A stretch of 19,147 nucleotides of DNA, from assembly GCA_027382625.1 (NCBI GenBank), contig JAJKFJ010005467.1:1-19147 (forward strand). Direction: 5' to 3'. Made by a program: the position numbers and the translations under genes. Below are positions 1 through 9,681 of this stretch, piece by piece. Each line of letters opens with the position of its first letter. Within the stretch, counting starts at the first letter, position 1. Source of the stretch: Tetmemena sp. SeJ-2015 (Eukaryota; Ciliophora; Spirotrichea; Sporadotrichida; Oxytrichidae). A model generated the notes under the pieces. The model made no database searches, was not told the origin of the DNA, and saw only the letters and a program-made list of their open reading frames with translations.

Positions 1-672
1 AGTAGATAATTTAAGCATATGTAATTTGTAATGCAATGTAATTATGTGATTTAATAGTCGATAATTAAAGTGTAAATAAGTCGGGTAATAACTTGCATGT
101 GATTTAAGAGTCCAAGTTACAAGTGGTTATATAATGATTGATTTAATTGATTGATTAATTCAAGTGTATATATTTAATTGATTAATTGATTGAATTAAAT
201 TAGTTTTTGGAAAATTTTTAACATTCAATTCTAATATTACAATAATGCAAAAATGCAGATAATAATACACAAGAAAATGATATCTATTTGATTATTTAGA
301 ATAATCTAATCGAATTGCGACAAAAAGAATGTTGTTTATTTTTGAATAGTGAAGAATTAAATGATAATTATTAACTTAAATGTTAAATTTAAATATGTTA
401 AATGAAGATGCATTTCTAATTATTTGAAAAGGTCGAGAATGAATTATGATGAATTAGTGATGTCAGAGATTCTAAAGAAGAACTTAAGCTAATATTTGCG
501 AATTCAAGAATAATATATGAAGCATTTTTTATTGGTAAATTGACATTATGCGTTACTAAATAACTAACTTAGCAGAGGGGGTCTAAGTGAGTCATTTAGT
601 CTTTTATCAATATTGTTATCGATTTCAGTTTGACTAGTGGAGAATGCCTCTCCTTCCTTAGTCCTTGAGGTT
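1..672. other. AT-rich germline intergenic DNA, no gene seen
   Basis: Very AT-rich sequence with runs of GATTGATTTAATTGATT-like short repeats around 130-190. No frame shows protein-like content with either the standard or the ciliate (UAR = Gln) code. It lies downstream (3') of the minus-strand gene A, so it is probably eliminated germline DNA or flanking spacer. Confidence 0.6.
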
Positions 673-2506
673 TCATTCATTCTTAAGATTTTCCTTCTTC
701 CATTTAGCTGTGAAGAAGTCGAGCTCAGAGTTGTAAACTCTTGAGTATTCGTTCATCAAGATGCATTAGAAAAAAGAAGAAAAACATATATTTAATAAAA
801 CTAGAAGATAAGCCAATCCAGAGCATACTCTATCTTCTATTTAATTCTCTCCGAAAAGTTCAGCAGGATTCTAGGTACGCACTCGAGAGCGTCAGACAAG
901 AAGTAGATGATGAAGTCTCTGAAGAGCTGTGATTTCAAGAAACTAAAAAAAGAAGGTGGCCAATTAAATCTCAAGCTTAATTTTACTAAAAGTAGAATAG
1001 AATTCTCTAATATCACTTTTATGAATTGCTTGAGCCTAGTGATATTGAAAGCACTTGCGAAAAGGTCTTCATCCCTTGCGCCAGGATAATCATGCATTTG
1101 CAGAGCGCTCGACTCTCTCAATATAGATTGTTTGTAGGCGCTCTTGATTCCCTCGATTTATTACTCGGTCATTTCTTCTGTTGAGGGTAGCTTCTTTGAA
1201 TCAAGGTATCGAACGAAGGTAAACTGATAAGGGGCGTATTTCTTTTCATTTTTAATCTCGTGCTTAGCCTGAGCTTTGATTTTGTCCAAAATTTTCTTGA
1301 TAGAGTACAGATTGGGAGATTTGGTAAAGATCTTCAGCGAGATTAATTTGATGAATAAAGTATTTCCTTATTTAAGGAATGCGAGCTAGCAATACTATTA
1401 TCATACAAGAGTTTTGGGCAGATATCAAGGTAATCGATGTAGAAGATTTCTCGATTACTGCCGCTTACCTTAAAAAAATGACGGAGAAAAATATTTAGGA
1501 TCAACGTCTTCTTCTTCTTCTTCTTTCTCTTACGGGTGGATGGTTGTGGAAGATCCATGGCGCTTAGAATGGAAATTTATTTCATTTAGAATTTATTTCC
1601 AAAGTATAAATATTTGGAAGCATTACGAAAAGTGGAGATGCCCGCAATTCTGAAATGATTGGAGAATTGGGAGAACTTATTCTAACACTGTTGATTCTCG
1701 CTTGGCAAACTTCTTTCTGAAATATAAGTTGAGGACTGAGTACTATAGCTTGCGCCGCCTTAAAATGAATTAATTTGATATTAAATCATATTTAAATTAT
1801 AAGAGAACATGCCCTCGATATCTAAAATGTACAAACAAAATAATTATTCTAGGATGGGTTGCTATAGGCTCTCCTAGATGGTCTCTATCTTGATCATGCT
1901 CATCTGCTTGAAATTGTATTTGAACTTGATAATCTATGGCTACGATACTTCATCCTTCTTTAGACGTCCGAAGTTTCTGCAGAGAGGCTGCAAGACCTTG
2001 TGCGAGGGGATAGAATGATTGTAAAATTTTCTGTTGATCTAAGAAGACTCTTGAATCGCTTCAGAGAACTCGGAACTCTTTAAATTAATTAAAGCTTCTT
2101 AAAAATTGTAAGCCTTAAGCTAAATAGAGTTGGGGTTATTTTTAAAATAAAAGGTTATCATCGTACTAAACATATATTTTTTCTGAGGCCTTTTATAAAT
2201 TGTATCTCTTCCCAACAAGTATAGATATTGGTGTTGGTAATAAAGGAGAACTGGTAAAATAGTATTGGTTCTCTTATGATAAGTCTTTGTATATGAAGTT
2301 TCGATCCATTCTAAATTTAAACTATAAAATGTTATAATCTATCTGATGTAGGGGTGGGGTGGTTTTGTGAGATTATCATTTATTTATTTAATATATTATA
2401 AAAGTTTTGGGTGAGCAACATTTTATATTGCTATGATGAACTGGTACAAATTAATTTAAAGTAATGCTGTAACAATTGGTTACTCTTTTGTCAGAATATT
2501 TTACAT
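673..2506 (-). CDS. Gene A: unrecognised Gln-rich protein, paralog of gene B
   Basis: Function not recognised. Read with UAA/UAG = Gln, the frame opens at ATG 2504-2506, just after an in-frame TGA, and ends at TGA 673-675. Removing two proposed IESs (767-801 and 1356-1372) gives 594 codons. Visible features are a basic run (RKRKKKKKK) near 1500-1530 and a C-terminal third with alternating aromatic and charged residues. The frame is supported mainly by homology to gene B: both share an ILS[AG]M[DE] segment around 1558/5066, a [KR]YLP/KKLPST region, a SFLK.QLFRD.IIYF block (around 905-950) and a similar C-terminus. An ATG at 1556-1558 is in the same frame, but coding similarity to B continues upstream of it, so it is probably not the start. 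More 5' coding could lie in the 3090-3640 island. UAR codons are frequent. The shared family looks ciliate-specific to me, but no search was possible. Confidence 0.6.
767..801 (-). other. IES in gene A, pointer TTCTA
   Basis: On the minus strand the 5-bp repeat TTCTA occurs at 806-802 and again at 771-767. Removing 35 bp joins a ...WLIF frame to the downstream ...ILMNEYSRVYNSELD frame. Gene B has an IES at the same protein position with the same pointer. Confidence 0.8.
1356..1372 (-). other. Short IES in gene A, pointer TTA
   Basis: A 17-bp segment bounded by TTA repeats on the minus strand (1375-1373 and 1358-1356). Its removal corrects a frame break between ...IASSHSL and FIKLISLKIFTKSP, in agreement with the alignment to gene B. 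Confidence 0.6.
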
Positions 2507-3089
2507 TCAACTATCATTACTTATGATATGCAATTATCATAAGATATTTATTTCAAAAGATAAGTAAGACATTTAAATTCTTAAGAGAATAATGAATGTG
2601 AAAATTTCAGAGAGAGAGAGAGAGAGAGAGATGGACTACACTTCTTGACCCTATTTTAGCTTGCTTTAATTTGAGTTATAAGTTTTTAAGGAGAGGATAA
2701 AAGTATTAAGAGCATAGAAGTAAAAAAAGTGAAAGTGGTAAAACCTGAAAACTTTATATAATTTTAAAGCTTTTTTTTTAAAAAAAATATCACAAGTAGC
2801 AGATGAATTTAATTCCTCTGTGGATACCTTATTAAACTTTATGTATATTAATATCCTCTATCCAATCTATTAAAATTTAATTAATTTAAAGAACTTCAAC
2901 TGGTGCTGTTTAAAACTAATTCAATACAGAAGTAAGTCAAATTATTTAGTCACTTCTCTGCTAAAATGTTGGATAAGATTGACTAAAATTATCGAAAATT
3001 TATTTAAAGACATTAGAATTGTTCCTACTAGTGTTAATTTTTAAAAAATAAAGAAACTTCATTTGATATACGTTTTGTTTATCTCCCTT
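2507..3089. other. AT-rich spacer or eliminated DNA upstream of gene A
   Basis: No convincing gene. It contains an (AG)11 microsatellite at 2609-2630 and several A/T homopolymers around 2770-2790. It may hold the promoter of gene A, or a long IES if the 3090-3640 island is the 5' part of gene A. Confidence 0.5.
2609..2630. repeat. (AG)11 microsatellite
   Basis: Perfect AG dinucleotide repeat of 22 bp. Shorter AG tracts occur at 6643-6655 and at 15688-15702 (just upstream of the epsin ATG). Confidence 0.95.
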
Positions 3090-3640
3090 GAGGTGATCAA
3101 TTTTAGTAATCCGTGCTGAGGGATGTAGTGTGTCTAATAGAAAGGCTTGGATTGTGATAAACCCCAAAGCCGTGCGAGAACTGTATTATGTCCTAAGCAG
3201 TAGCCCGTTGGTCCTTGATTAGTGAGCTCCCATTGAATGAGTTTATGGGACCCTTACAAGGAGCAATGGTTGCGATAGAAATCCTTAAGAAAACTCAGTG
3301 GATTAGGTGCAAGATTATGTTACTGTTGTTCTCGCAGACGCTGCCTGTGAAGGTGTGCATGTGATGTTGACCACAGTTGTATGAACTTCCAATGTTTCTT
3401 AATGGTGATCGCCTAACACCAAGGAGTCAATTGGCCTAATCAATTTCGTAAGCTTGTTATTTTTTTAAATTTTGCCATTTCTAACCAGCTTTTTGCTTCA
3501 GTTGAAGCCGACAGACTTAGATGGACTGAGAGTGAGAGGTAACGGGGAGTCAGAAGTAAAGGACGACAGGGGATTAATTCTCGTCCCCCAAAATGAAAGA
3601 GGCATCACTGGTCGAACTGACATCATGGGCTGACAATTGC
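3090..3640. other. GC-richer island, likely coding MDS(s) of unresolved strand
   Basis: This stretch is clearly richer in G+C than its flanks, as other coding segments here are. On the minus strand two frames stay free of TGA over about 3440-3090, and 3640-3530 reads as a hydrophilic peptide (TEPNKQLSAHDVSSTSDAS...). On the plus strand one frame runs about 68 codons without TGA over 3150-3360 (CENCIMSQAVARW...). Another plus frame looks protein-like but holds several TGAs. An intron-like GTAAGC...AACCAG lies at 3449-3487 on the plus strand. The island could be the missing 5' part of gene A (which the gene B layout would predict), a separate plus-strand gene, or a decayed gene. I cannot decide between these. 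Confidence 0.4.
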
Positions 3641-4110
3641 TTATTAGGCTCTGTTACACCTCTATTTATAAGTTTATTTATGCTTCGAGGAGTTACTTCT
3701 AATTCCATTTAATTCCTTCCTATTTTTTAATATGCATATATAATCTCTTTTATAATTTATAATAGCCAGTCGATATAAAAATATGTGTAATTGGTGGTAT
3801 ATAAAAAAAATAAATTAATCCTTCATTCTTCAAATAAGATTTGATTTGATGAATGAGGGTGTATTAAGAAGAGATTAGAATATGAAAAGCTAAATCTTTT
3901 TCTTTGTTGGATGAGGATTTGAGAGTTCAGAGAGATTTATTTATGATATTTTTAGCTAATATTTATCAAGTAGGAAGACTAATCTATTAAGCATTATTGA
4001 TCAATTAAATTTAATGTGGTTTGGCTAACTAATTAATCAGACAAGTAAAAGCTTCCCTAAATAAGTCTCTTCTGCAACAGTTCATTGGCTTTAGTTCGAC
4101 TTGTTTAAGC
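3641..4110. other. AT-rich spacer between the island and gene B
   Basis: AT-rich with no supported gene. An imperfect inverted arrangement CCTTCATTC...GAATGAGGG occurs around 3820-3860. It is 3' of minus-strand gene B. Confidence 0.5.
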
Positions 4111-6345
4111 TCACTCCATTTTATTGTCATTGAACTCTTTGACAATATTAAGATTCTGTTCCATCCACTGCTCTGTGAGCATATCTAGGTTCGAGTTGAA
4201 AATTCCGTCCTTGTTGTTCATCAAGAGGCACTAGAAAGTATTAAATATTTTTTCTTATTTAGTCTTATAATAAATTAGAAGACCACCCAATTTAAAGCAT
4301 CCTCTCTGTCCCCATCGTTCTCCTCCAACTTGCCGTCCTTCAAGTGTGGCTTTAAAATAAATACTTGATATTGGGTGGGTCTATAAGAGCCAAATGCATG
4401 AAGTAGATGATGCAGTCTCTGAAGAGCTGTTCTTTCAAGAAACTAAAATAAGAAGGTACCCAATCAAATATCGAAACTTTAAAGAACAACTATATAGAAA
4501 TGGGTGATAACCCTACTTTTATTAATGGGTTGAGTTAGGTGATGCGGGCACTCATTGCAAACAGATCTGTCATCTTGGCGTTTGAACAATCTTCGTGAAG
4601 AGAAGCGCTGTATTTTTAGAAAACAGCTTTCTAGAAGGTGGCCTGTAAACTCTTGATTTCTTCTTCGTTCAGTTTTTCGGTTGAGGGGAGATACCGATGC
4701 CAAAGCCAATCCATGAAGGTTTAGGAGTGACCGAGGAGCTCTCCCGTGTCCATCTAGTACTTAGCCCACCCTTTGGTATTCCTCACAATCGGCTTGATAA
4801 ACTAAGGAGCGGGAGAGATAATGTAGTAAGCGAGGATTAAAAATCTAACCAAATAAATTCTCTACTTTTTTAAGTTGAGTAATTAGAGAAGCCTTATATC
4901 CGAAATGTCTAAAGCTTCTTTGATGCCTAGGTAATGCTCATGGAAGATTTTTAACTTTGCTCCAGCCTTCTTCAAAATAACTATGGCAGATAAGGTAGAA
5001 ATAATTTATGTTCACCTACCCAAGTTTTTCGATCCTCTGACTGGAGGGAGCGCGAAAAGGTTCCATGCCGCTCAGAATGGAATTTATATTGCCTTTAATT
5101 TATTTACTAAAGCTAAAATATTTGGACTCTGAGGCTAGAGGAGAGGAGGGCCTGACTACACCTGTTAGTTGAGTAGAGTCGGAGAAAACCTAGCTATCAC
5201 ACTCTTATGTTTCACTCAGCAGGTATTGGCCTTACATGCTAGATGATGGATGAGTAGCAGTGCTGCCAGAAGTTGAGTTTATTTAAACAATTAAAGATGA
5301 AATAGAACTTTAGATTAATTTATATGAGAGCATCTCCTGCCCTTCAAAATTTATATTTAAAGCATTATATAGCTGCTACTGAATTAATTTTTATGTTAAA
5401 TTAAAATAGAATAAATCAGCGACGGTTGAGCTCTCTCGTATTAAAAAATATAAGACTATTCAGCACTAAATTCAAGTAACTTTAAATTCTTGCTACTTTT
5501 GTGCTGATGAGAGCTCAGTTGAGAATTATAAACCAGAAAACGATTAATTAAAGCTCTTATTTGTAAATTAATTGTTTTGCGCTCATCATATCTTGTTGCT
5601 GAGAGGACTGTGGAGATGATTAAATAATAGCTCATATTATTTTTGATAAATTATAAGGCTTCAGAGAGTTAATTTGTGATCTAACTGCCACAAAATTGTA
5701 ACTCTCCAATTATAATTTTAATAAATGACTACTTTAATTAAATTTCCGACTATAAATCAAAGATGGGATGCTAGAGGTGCTCATAGTTGATGCCTTTCAT
5801 GCCCATGTCCTCGTTGAAGCTGTAATCAGTGAAAGGTAGGAAGTTGATGTCAAATTGAGGCGAGTCCACTTGACGTGCGAAAGGGACTTCATTATGTGGG
5901 AGAAGGTTGCCGTGGTGTGGAACAGGAACCCTCTGGTGGGTGAAAGGGGTCCATTTGTTTGAGATAGGGCTACCGCAGAGTGGTAGATGAGCTCCAGGGT
6001 GTGGGATAGGGCTTCCAAAGCGTGAAAAAGAAACTCCATGCTGTTGTAGAGGGTAGCCATGATGAGGGATATGCTGATTGTAGCACCCATTATTGAATGA
6101 GTGTTGCTGAGAATCGATGAAGCTGTATCTCATTAAATTTATAAGTGCTTATTAAACCTTTAAAGTCTTTAGACTCGATTTGTGCTGGTTTTCATAAATG
6201 AGGTTTATCAGCATCATGCTAAAACTTAATTTTTCTAATGGATATTTTAAATGTGTCTCTTATCAACGAGCAAAGATTACTGACTTGGCTACTGTGAGTA
6301 GTTATAAAGAGAGTTGCTTGTTGGGTCTTGTTGTAGATAGTCCAT
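4111..6345 (-). CDS. Gene B: unrecognised Gln/Pro/His-rich protein, paralog of gene A
   Basis: Function not recognised. ATG 6343-6345 opens a Q/S/N-rich N-terminus (MDYLQQDPTSNSLYNYSQQP). An intervening segment lies somewhere between about 6260 and 6135, then a Pro/His/Gly region (6090-5880) carries degenerate 14-residue repeats and leads into an acidic, aromatic stretch (FDINFLPFTDYSFNEDMG). The frame continues through several UAR codons to a KNLKLLEFSAEQ segment that resembles INLKSSEFSEAIQ of gene A. A frame change is needed between about 5455 and 5395 (a junction I could not place). From there the frame runs to TGA 4111-4113 after removal of three IESs (4985-5009, 4353-4366, 4232-4275). 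The part from ATG 5064-5066 to the stop is 291 codons after removal. Similarity to gene A extends over most of the C-terminal two thirds. An apparent TAG stop at 5771-5773 is read as Gln. Confidence 0.6.
4232..4275 (-). other. IES in gene B, pointer TTCTA
   Basis: TTCTA repeats on the minus strand at 4280-4276 and 4236-4232. Removing 44 bp joins ...LNWVVF to QCLLMNNKDGIFNSNLDM. The position and pointer are identical to the IES at 767-801 in gene A. Confidence 0.8.
4353..4366 (-). other. Very short IES in gene B, pointer AAG
   Basis: A 14-bp segment between AAG repeats on the minus strand. Its removal joins ...LIDPPNIK to PHLKDGKLEENDGDREDALN in frame. Without it the frame meets TGA within a few codons. 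Gene A has no insert here. Confidence 0.65.
4985..5009 (-). other. Short IES in gene B, pointer ATA
   Basis: A 25-bp segment bounded by ATA repeats (coding strand). Removal joins RIEKLGQVNI to VILKKAGAKLKIFHEHYLG in frame. The segment starts after a GTAGGTGAAC and ends near CCATAG, so an intron was considered, but GT-AG removal leaves the wrong frame. Confidence 0.5.
5880..6090 (-). repeat. Degenerate 14-residue (42-nt) coding repeats in gene B
   Basis: The translated region falls into about four and a half units that begin P-[LIV]-x-[QHN] and often carry G at position 6 (PLQQHGVSFSRFGS, PIPHPGAHLPLCGS, PISNKWTPFTHQRV, PVPHHGNLLPHNEV, PFARQ). The units are diverged, so this is an old internal expansion. 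Confidence 0.65.
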
Positions 6346-7661
6346 TCTAATTTTCAAAAATACTTTTAAGCAATCCAATTATAAACATCTTTGGTAGTCC
6401 ATGTTTGATCGAAAGTTAGGGTGACGGTGAGCGAGATAATTTCAAAAGATTAAATAATTACAAAAACTGAGTGCGCGACCATTTATATAGTTAAATTACT
6501 GGATTTGTACCATTTTAAATAAATGTGGTACAAATACATTCATCTTTTTGTCAGAATCTTGATACCAAAAATTTTTAATTTTTTGAGATAGTTTAAATAA
6601 AAGTAAATGTAATTTATATTAAAAGGAAGAAGAATTTTGTAAAGAGAGAGAGAGAAATTATTATTTTTAACTCAGATATATAAGTATTACAAGATGTTAA
6701 TTACAAGAAAAAGCAGGATGATGCATGATAATTATTAAGGGGGTTTATAAATGAAAAAGCAAATGCCACTCAAAATGTCGCATGCGATATGAACTCGCGA
6801 GCAATGAGTCATTTCACAAGCTTATTTTGAGTGAACCATTTAGCAGATATTGATTAATATAGAGTAAAGATTGAACTGCCAGATCAAGAAGTCAAGGTGA
6901 ATCCATTAGAAAGTTAATTTTAAAAAATATGTTTTAAAAATAAATTATAAGAGCTGGAAGTAGATAAACTTTTGCGCTGCTAAGTGATCCTTCCTTTTTT
7001 CTTGAGAGTATTTAAAAGAATTTTATATTTAAAATAATATTTGCTCATTTCTTTATCTTATTTTATTTAGTCAAGTACGCTTTAAATAAAAATGAATATA
7101 TTTAATCCTCTTCTCTATGATATTTATAGAAAGGGAAAATTAAGATTCTTAACTGTTGAAATATTTTATTGTAAATTCTCATCAGAAATATATCTGAATT
7201 ACTTTTATTAAATCATAAATTTTTTTATTTTTTAGAGTAGCCTTTTATCTTTTAATTAATATGTTCTTTAATTTCTTGCTTAAACTACAAGAAAGCTAGT
7301 CTCCACATTTTGCAGGTAAAGAGCTCATTATAGTTTAAATTAAATCGATTTCTGTTTAAAATAATAGTAAATGTGCGCGATGAGTATGAAAAGTGCAGGT
7401 TAAAAATTAAAGAACATTCATAGGTGTTTAATATGTGTGTGCCTATTAAACATATTTAGTTGTTAGAATAAATATAAATTAGGATAAAACAATAGAATGA
7501 TATTATTTTATGGAAGAAATTATCACAATCTTATCTTTTGCTCATAAATACACTTGAGCTACTCGTATCTCTCCTCTAGAAATCCTATGAAATAAAAAAC
7601 TCAATTTATTTGCAACAAAATAATTACTTCAAATTCTATTTATCACAATTTTGCAACTTAA
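6346..7661. other. AT-rich spacer with a palindrome cluster
   Basis: No gene found in any frame with the ciliate code. The region holds an AG tract (6643-6655) and, at 6767-6833, a cluster of perfect palindromes described separately. It contains the upstream region of gene B and the 3' flank of the minus-strand gene ending at 7662. Confidence 0.5.
6767..6833. promoter_or_regulatory. Nested palindrome cluster, possible protein-binding or structural site
   Basis: A 10-bp inverted repeat (CACTCAAAAT at 6767-6776 and ATTTTGAGTG at 6824-6833) encloses the palindromes TCGCATGCGA (6778-6787) and CTCGCGAG (6794-6801) and the odd palindrome ATGAGTCAT (6804-6812), which matches the consensus of GCN4/AP-1-type bZIP sites. 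G+C is locally raised. Function is inference only. Confidence 0.35.
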
Positions 7662-8576
7662 TCAGTCAATATAAAAAAATAAGGGCTGTTGAACATGATG
7701 GAGTTAATAACTTGAGCTTTGTTTCAAACTCACGAGTGCATTTAGAATTTTATCCTTCTCGCTTTAAATAATAAGGAAAACTACTTTTCTAAACTTAGAT
7801 CTATTTTTTTAATATAAAAAATTATGTAAAAGTGTGTTAGCTATAATAATTGATTTGAATGAATTCATTTTATAGTTATAGAAACTCGTATTATTCTAGT
7901 AAGCTAGATGAGTAACTTAAAATTAGTAAACTAAAATATGATCTACAATTTCTTTGATTTCAATAGTCTTTTTTTATATTTAAAATTTGTATTTAATTTG
8001 TATTTTATTATAGCTGAGAGATTTTGAATCTCCTAGGATTTTTGTTGGTTCCAAGCACTAGATAAAGAATGGCGAATCATCTAGTTCATTAAGGAATTTT
8101 TGAAGTTTTGAATCTTTCTGTGGAGCATTTTTGAATGAATTGTACCTCTTTTTTATATAAGTGAGGCAAGCCAAGATTACTGACTTTTAAAAATTATACT
8201 TCTAAAAACATTTAGACTTGGTAACGTTTCTTTCATCAGGCTCAATATATCCTTCTGGAAGTTCATATTACTTAATAAGATTCTTAAACTAATAAAAAGT
8301 ATTTTATCATAAATTCATAGTACATAAAATTTCCTTAGTCTAAAAATAACAATCTAGCAAATTTGAAGTTTATGCCTTCCCGGTCCTTTGGTGGGTGCAT
8401 GAGGTTAATTAGAGATTATATTAGTTGAGGGTTTAATTATTTATTTTCTTATATAAATAATCATGATGATTATAAAGTTTTCGTTGGAAGATATCGTCTA
8501 ACATATCTTGCTACGATAGTCCCTCATAAGTGATAACAACAGGATTAGTCCCATCGGTAGTACGAACAAAAAACAT
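7662..8576 (-). CDS. Unrecognised 278-aa protein in three MDSs
   Basis: Not recognised. ATG 8574-8576 opens MFFVRTTDGTNPVVITYEGL..., and TGA 7662-7664 closes it. Two IESs (8405-8430, pointer CCTCA; 8268-8319, pointer TATGAA) must be removed to keep one frame, giving exactly 279 codons. The middle part (MHPPKDREGINFKFARLL, then YELPEGYIEPDERN) and the following lysine-rich, probably helical stretch look like a normal soluble globular protein. The last 100 residues are AT-driven (I, K, N, Q, F) and could hide an in-frame IES. No signal peptide is visible. One hydrophobic stretch near the C-terminus (RKVVFLIIQ) is too short to call a membrane segment. UAR codons are used for Gln throughout. The nearest upstream coding-like DNA (9180-9410) is on the same strand but is not shown to belong to it. 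Confidence 0.65.
8268..8319 (-). other. IES, pointer TATGAA
   Basis: The 6-bp repeat TATGAA (coding strand) occurs at 8319-8314 and 8267-8262 in the same codon phase. Removing 52 bp joins LDQGNFMYYE to LPEGYIEPDERN. Confidence 0.8.
8405..8430 (-). other. IES, pointer CCTCA
   Basis: The 5-bp repeat CCTCA (coding strand) at 8430-8426 and 8404-8400 is in the same codon phase. Removing 26 bp joins the N-terminal MDS to MHPPKDREGINF. Confidence 0.6.
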
Positions 8577-9180
8577 TTAATAGAAGGGTTGTCTAGTCGA
8601 GCATAATTAAATATATGAGCTGATTCACACTTAACGGTAGTTATATTCTTTAGTTATTGTTATCAAGTGGCTTCCTTGCATTTTAGCCTTCTAAAATTAA
8701 CAGTTAAAAATTCAATCCTTATTAGGGGAAGAGTTTAAAAATACGATACTGAGTGAAAATTATATATAAGTATAAAAAAACTAAAAAATGAAATAATTGA
8801 ATCATACAAAAAAGTTTAGGAGTCAATGTTGACATATACTAATTATAAAATGCAAAAGTAAATTAATTCTCTGATAATTTTTTGAATAAACTTTTATAAA
8901 ATAGTTTTTTTACTTTTAATAAAAACAGAATAAATCTTAATATAAGAAGAAAATATTTAAGTTTTTTCTTCTTTAATATTTGAAAAGAGTTAGATAGTAA
9001 GTTGAATATAACTTTGAAGATAAAGGAGGGCATATTTTTTATTCTAAAAACAATTCTCGTTAACTTACAATTATAAATAGAGTTGCGGGTATTTAAGCTT
9101 TCTAAATTAGGGGGCGGATAATGTTAAGATTGACTTATTTAAATTAAAGATTCTTGTAAAATAAGTAAGAATCTACTTGG
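8577..9180. other. AT-rich spacer
   Basis: AT-rich sequence with no supported gene. It contains the presumed 5' flank of the minus-strand gene that starts at 8576. Confidence 0.5.
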
Positions 9181-9410
9181 GTGAGGCTATTTATCTTTCT
9201 GCATTTAAAATAATAATGCATTTCAGCTTCCAAAAAGGAGTCGAAGTCATTGTCAGGCTTATCATCATCATCATCATTGGGAATAAAATGGTTGTCAAAA
9301 TAGTTGAATCAGCCTGGCTCTGGATTCTGCTAGCCATCTGAACAGTGTTAAATGTGCACAGCAGAAAGAAGAGTGTAAAAGTATTTTAAGTTCGGAGGAA
9401 GCATCTTTTT
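9180..9410 (-). pseudogene. Acidic coding-like fragment, unrecognised
   Basis: On the minus strand a short frame begins at an ATG near 9406 (MLPPNLKYFYTLLSAVHIQ...NPEPG) and meets a TGA. In the same frame beyond it is FDNHFIPNDDDDDKPDNDFD followed by SFLEAEMHYYF. The local G+C is higher than the flanks, as in real MDSs here. The five GAT codons appear on the plus strand as ATC repeats (9260-9279). The FD..F[IL]P motif resembles the FDINFLP segment of gene B, which could mean distant kinship, but that is weak. The interruption may be a small unplaced IES, a true stop or decay. Confidence 0.35.
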
Positions 9411-9681
9411 ATTATAATTTATTTAAACTTACTGCAACTGGATCCTATCTAACACACCAATCCTATTAATCTAAAAAATTAAAATGAAATAAAAAAATTA
9501 ACTGATTTTAATAAATAAAGAAAAAAGCAAAGTTAAAATATTATATATTCATTTGGAATGTAATAAAAAAATAAGGATAAAATAATCGAAATGGTTAATA
9601 AATTTAGTAATTATGAGATACAAAATTAAAATAGAAAATTAAAAGATTCATTCTATCAAGAAACAATAACCTTTAAATTTT

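Noticed and set aside
1343..1558. Independent gene starting at ATG 1558
   Set aside because: The frame continues upstream without a stop, and the upstream translation aligns with the equivalent part of gene B (SKY... ILS[AG]M), so the ATG is internal.
3160..3600. Other C4A4-like strings (AAACCCCAAAG, CCCCCAAAATG) as transposon ends
   Set aside because: They are single partial units without tandem repetition or an ANT flank.
3150..3640. UGA read as Trp genome-wide, which would open a smooth plus-strand frame in the GC-rich island
   Set aside because: Genes A, B, MATE-1, MATE-2 and epsin all end sensibly at UGA, and A and B share the position of their UGA stop, so UGA is a stop here.
5797..6090. 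Second minus-strand ORF (97 aa) overlapping the 14-residue repeat region
   Set aside because: It is a shadow frame of gene B and lacks the regular repeat pattern.
5771..6133. Complete 120-aa minus-strand ORF under the standard code
   Set aside because: Its end is a TAG, which is Gln in this genome. An in-frame upstream coding piece (from 6345) and similarity of the downstream frame to gene A show it is only part of gene B.
9262..9279. ATC/TCA trinucleotide repeat as a non-coding microsatellite
   Set aside because: On the minus strand it encodes an Asp run in a coding-like acidic segment, so it was kept as part of that fragment.
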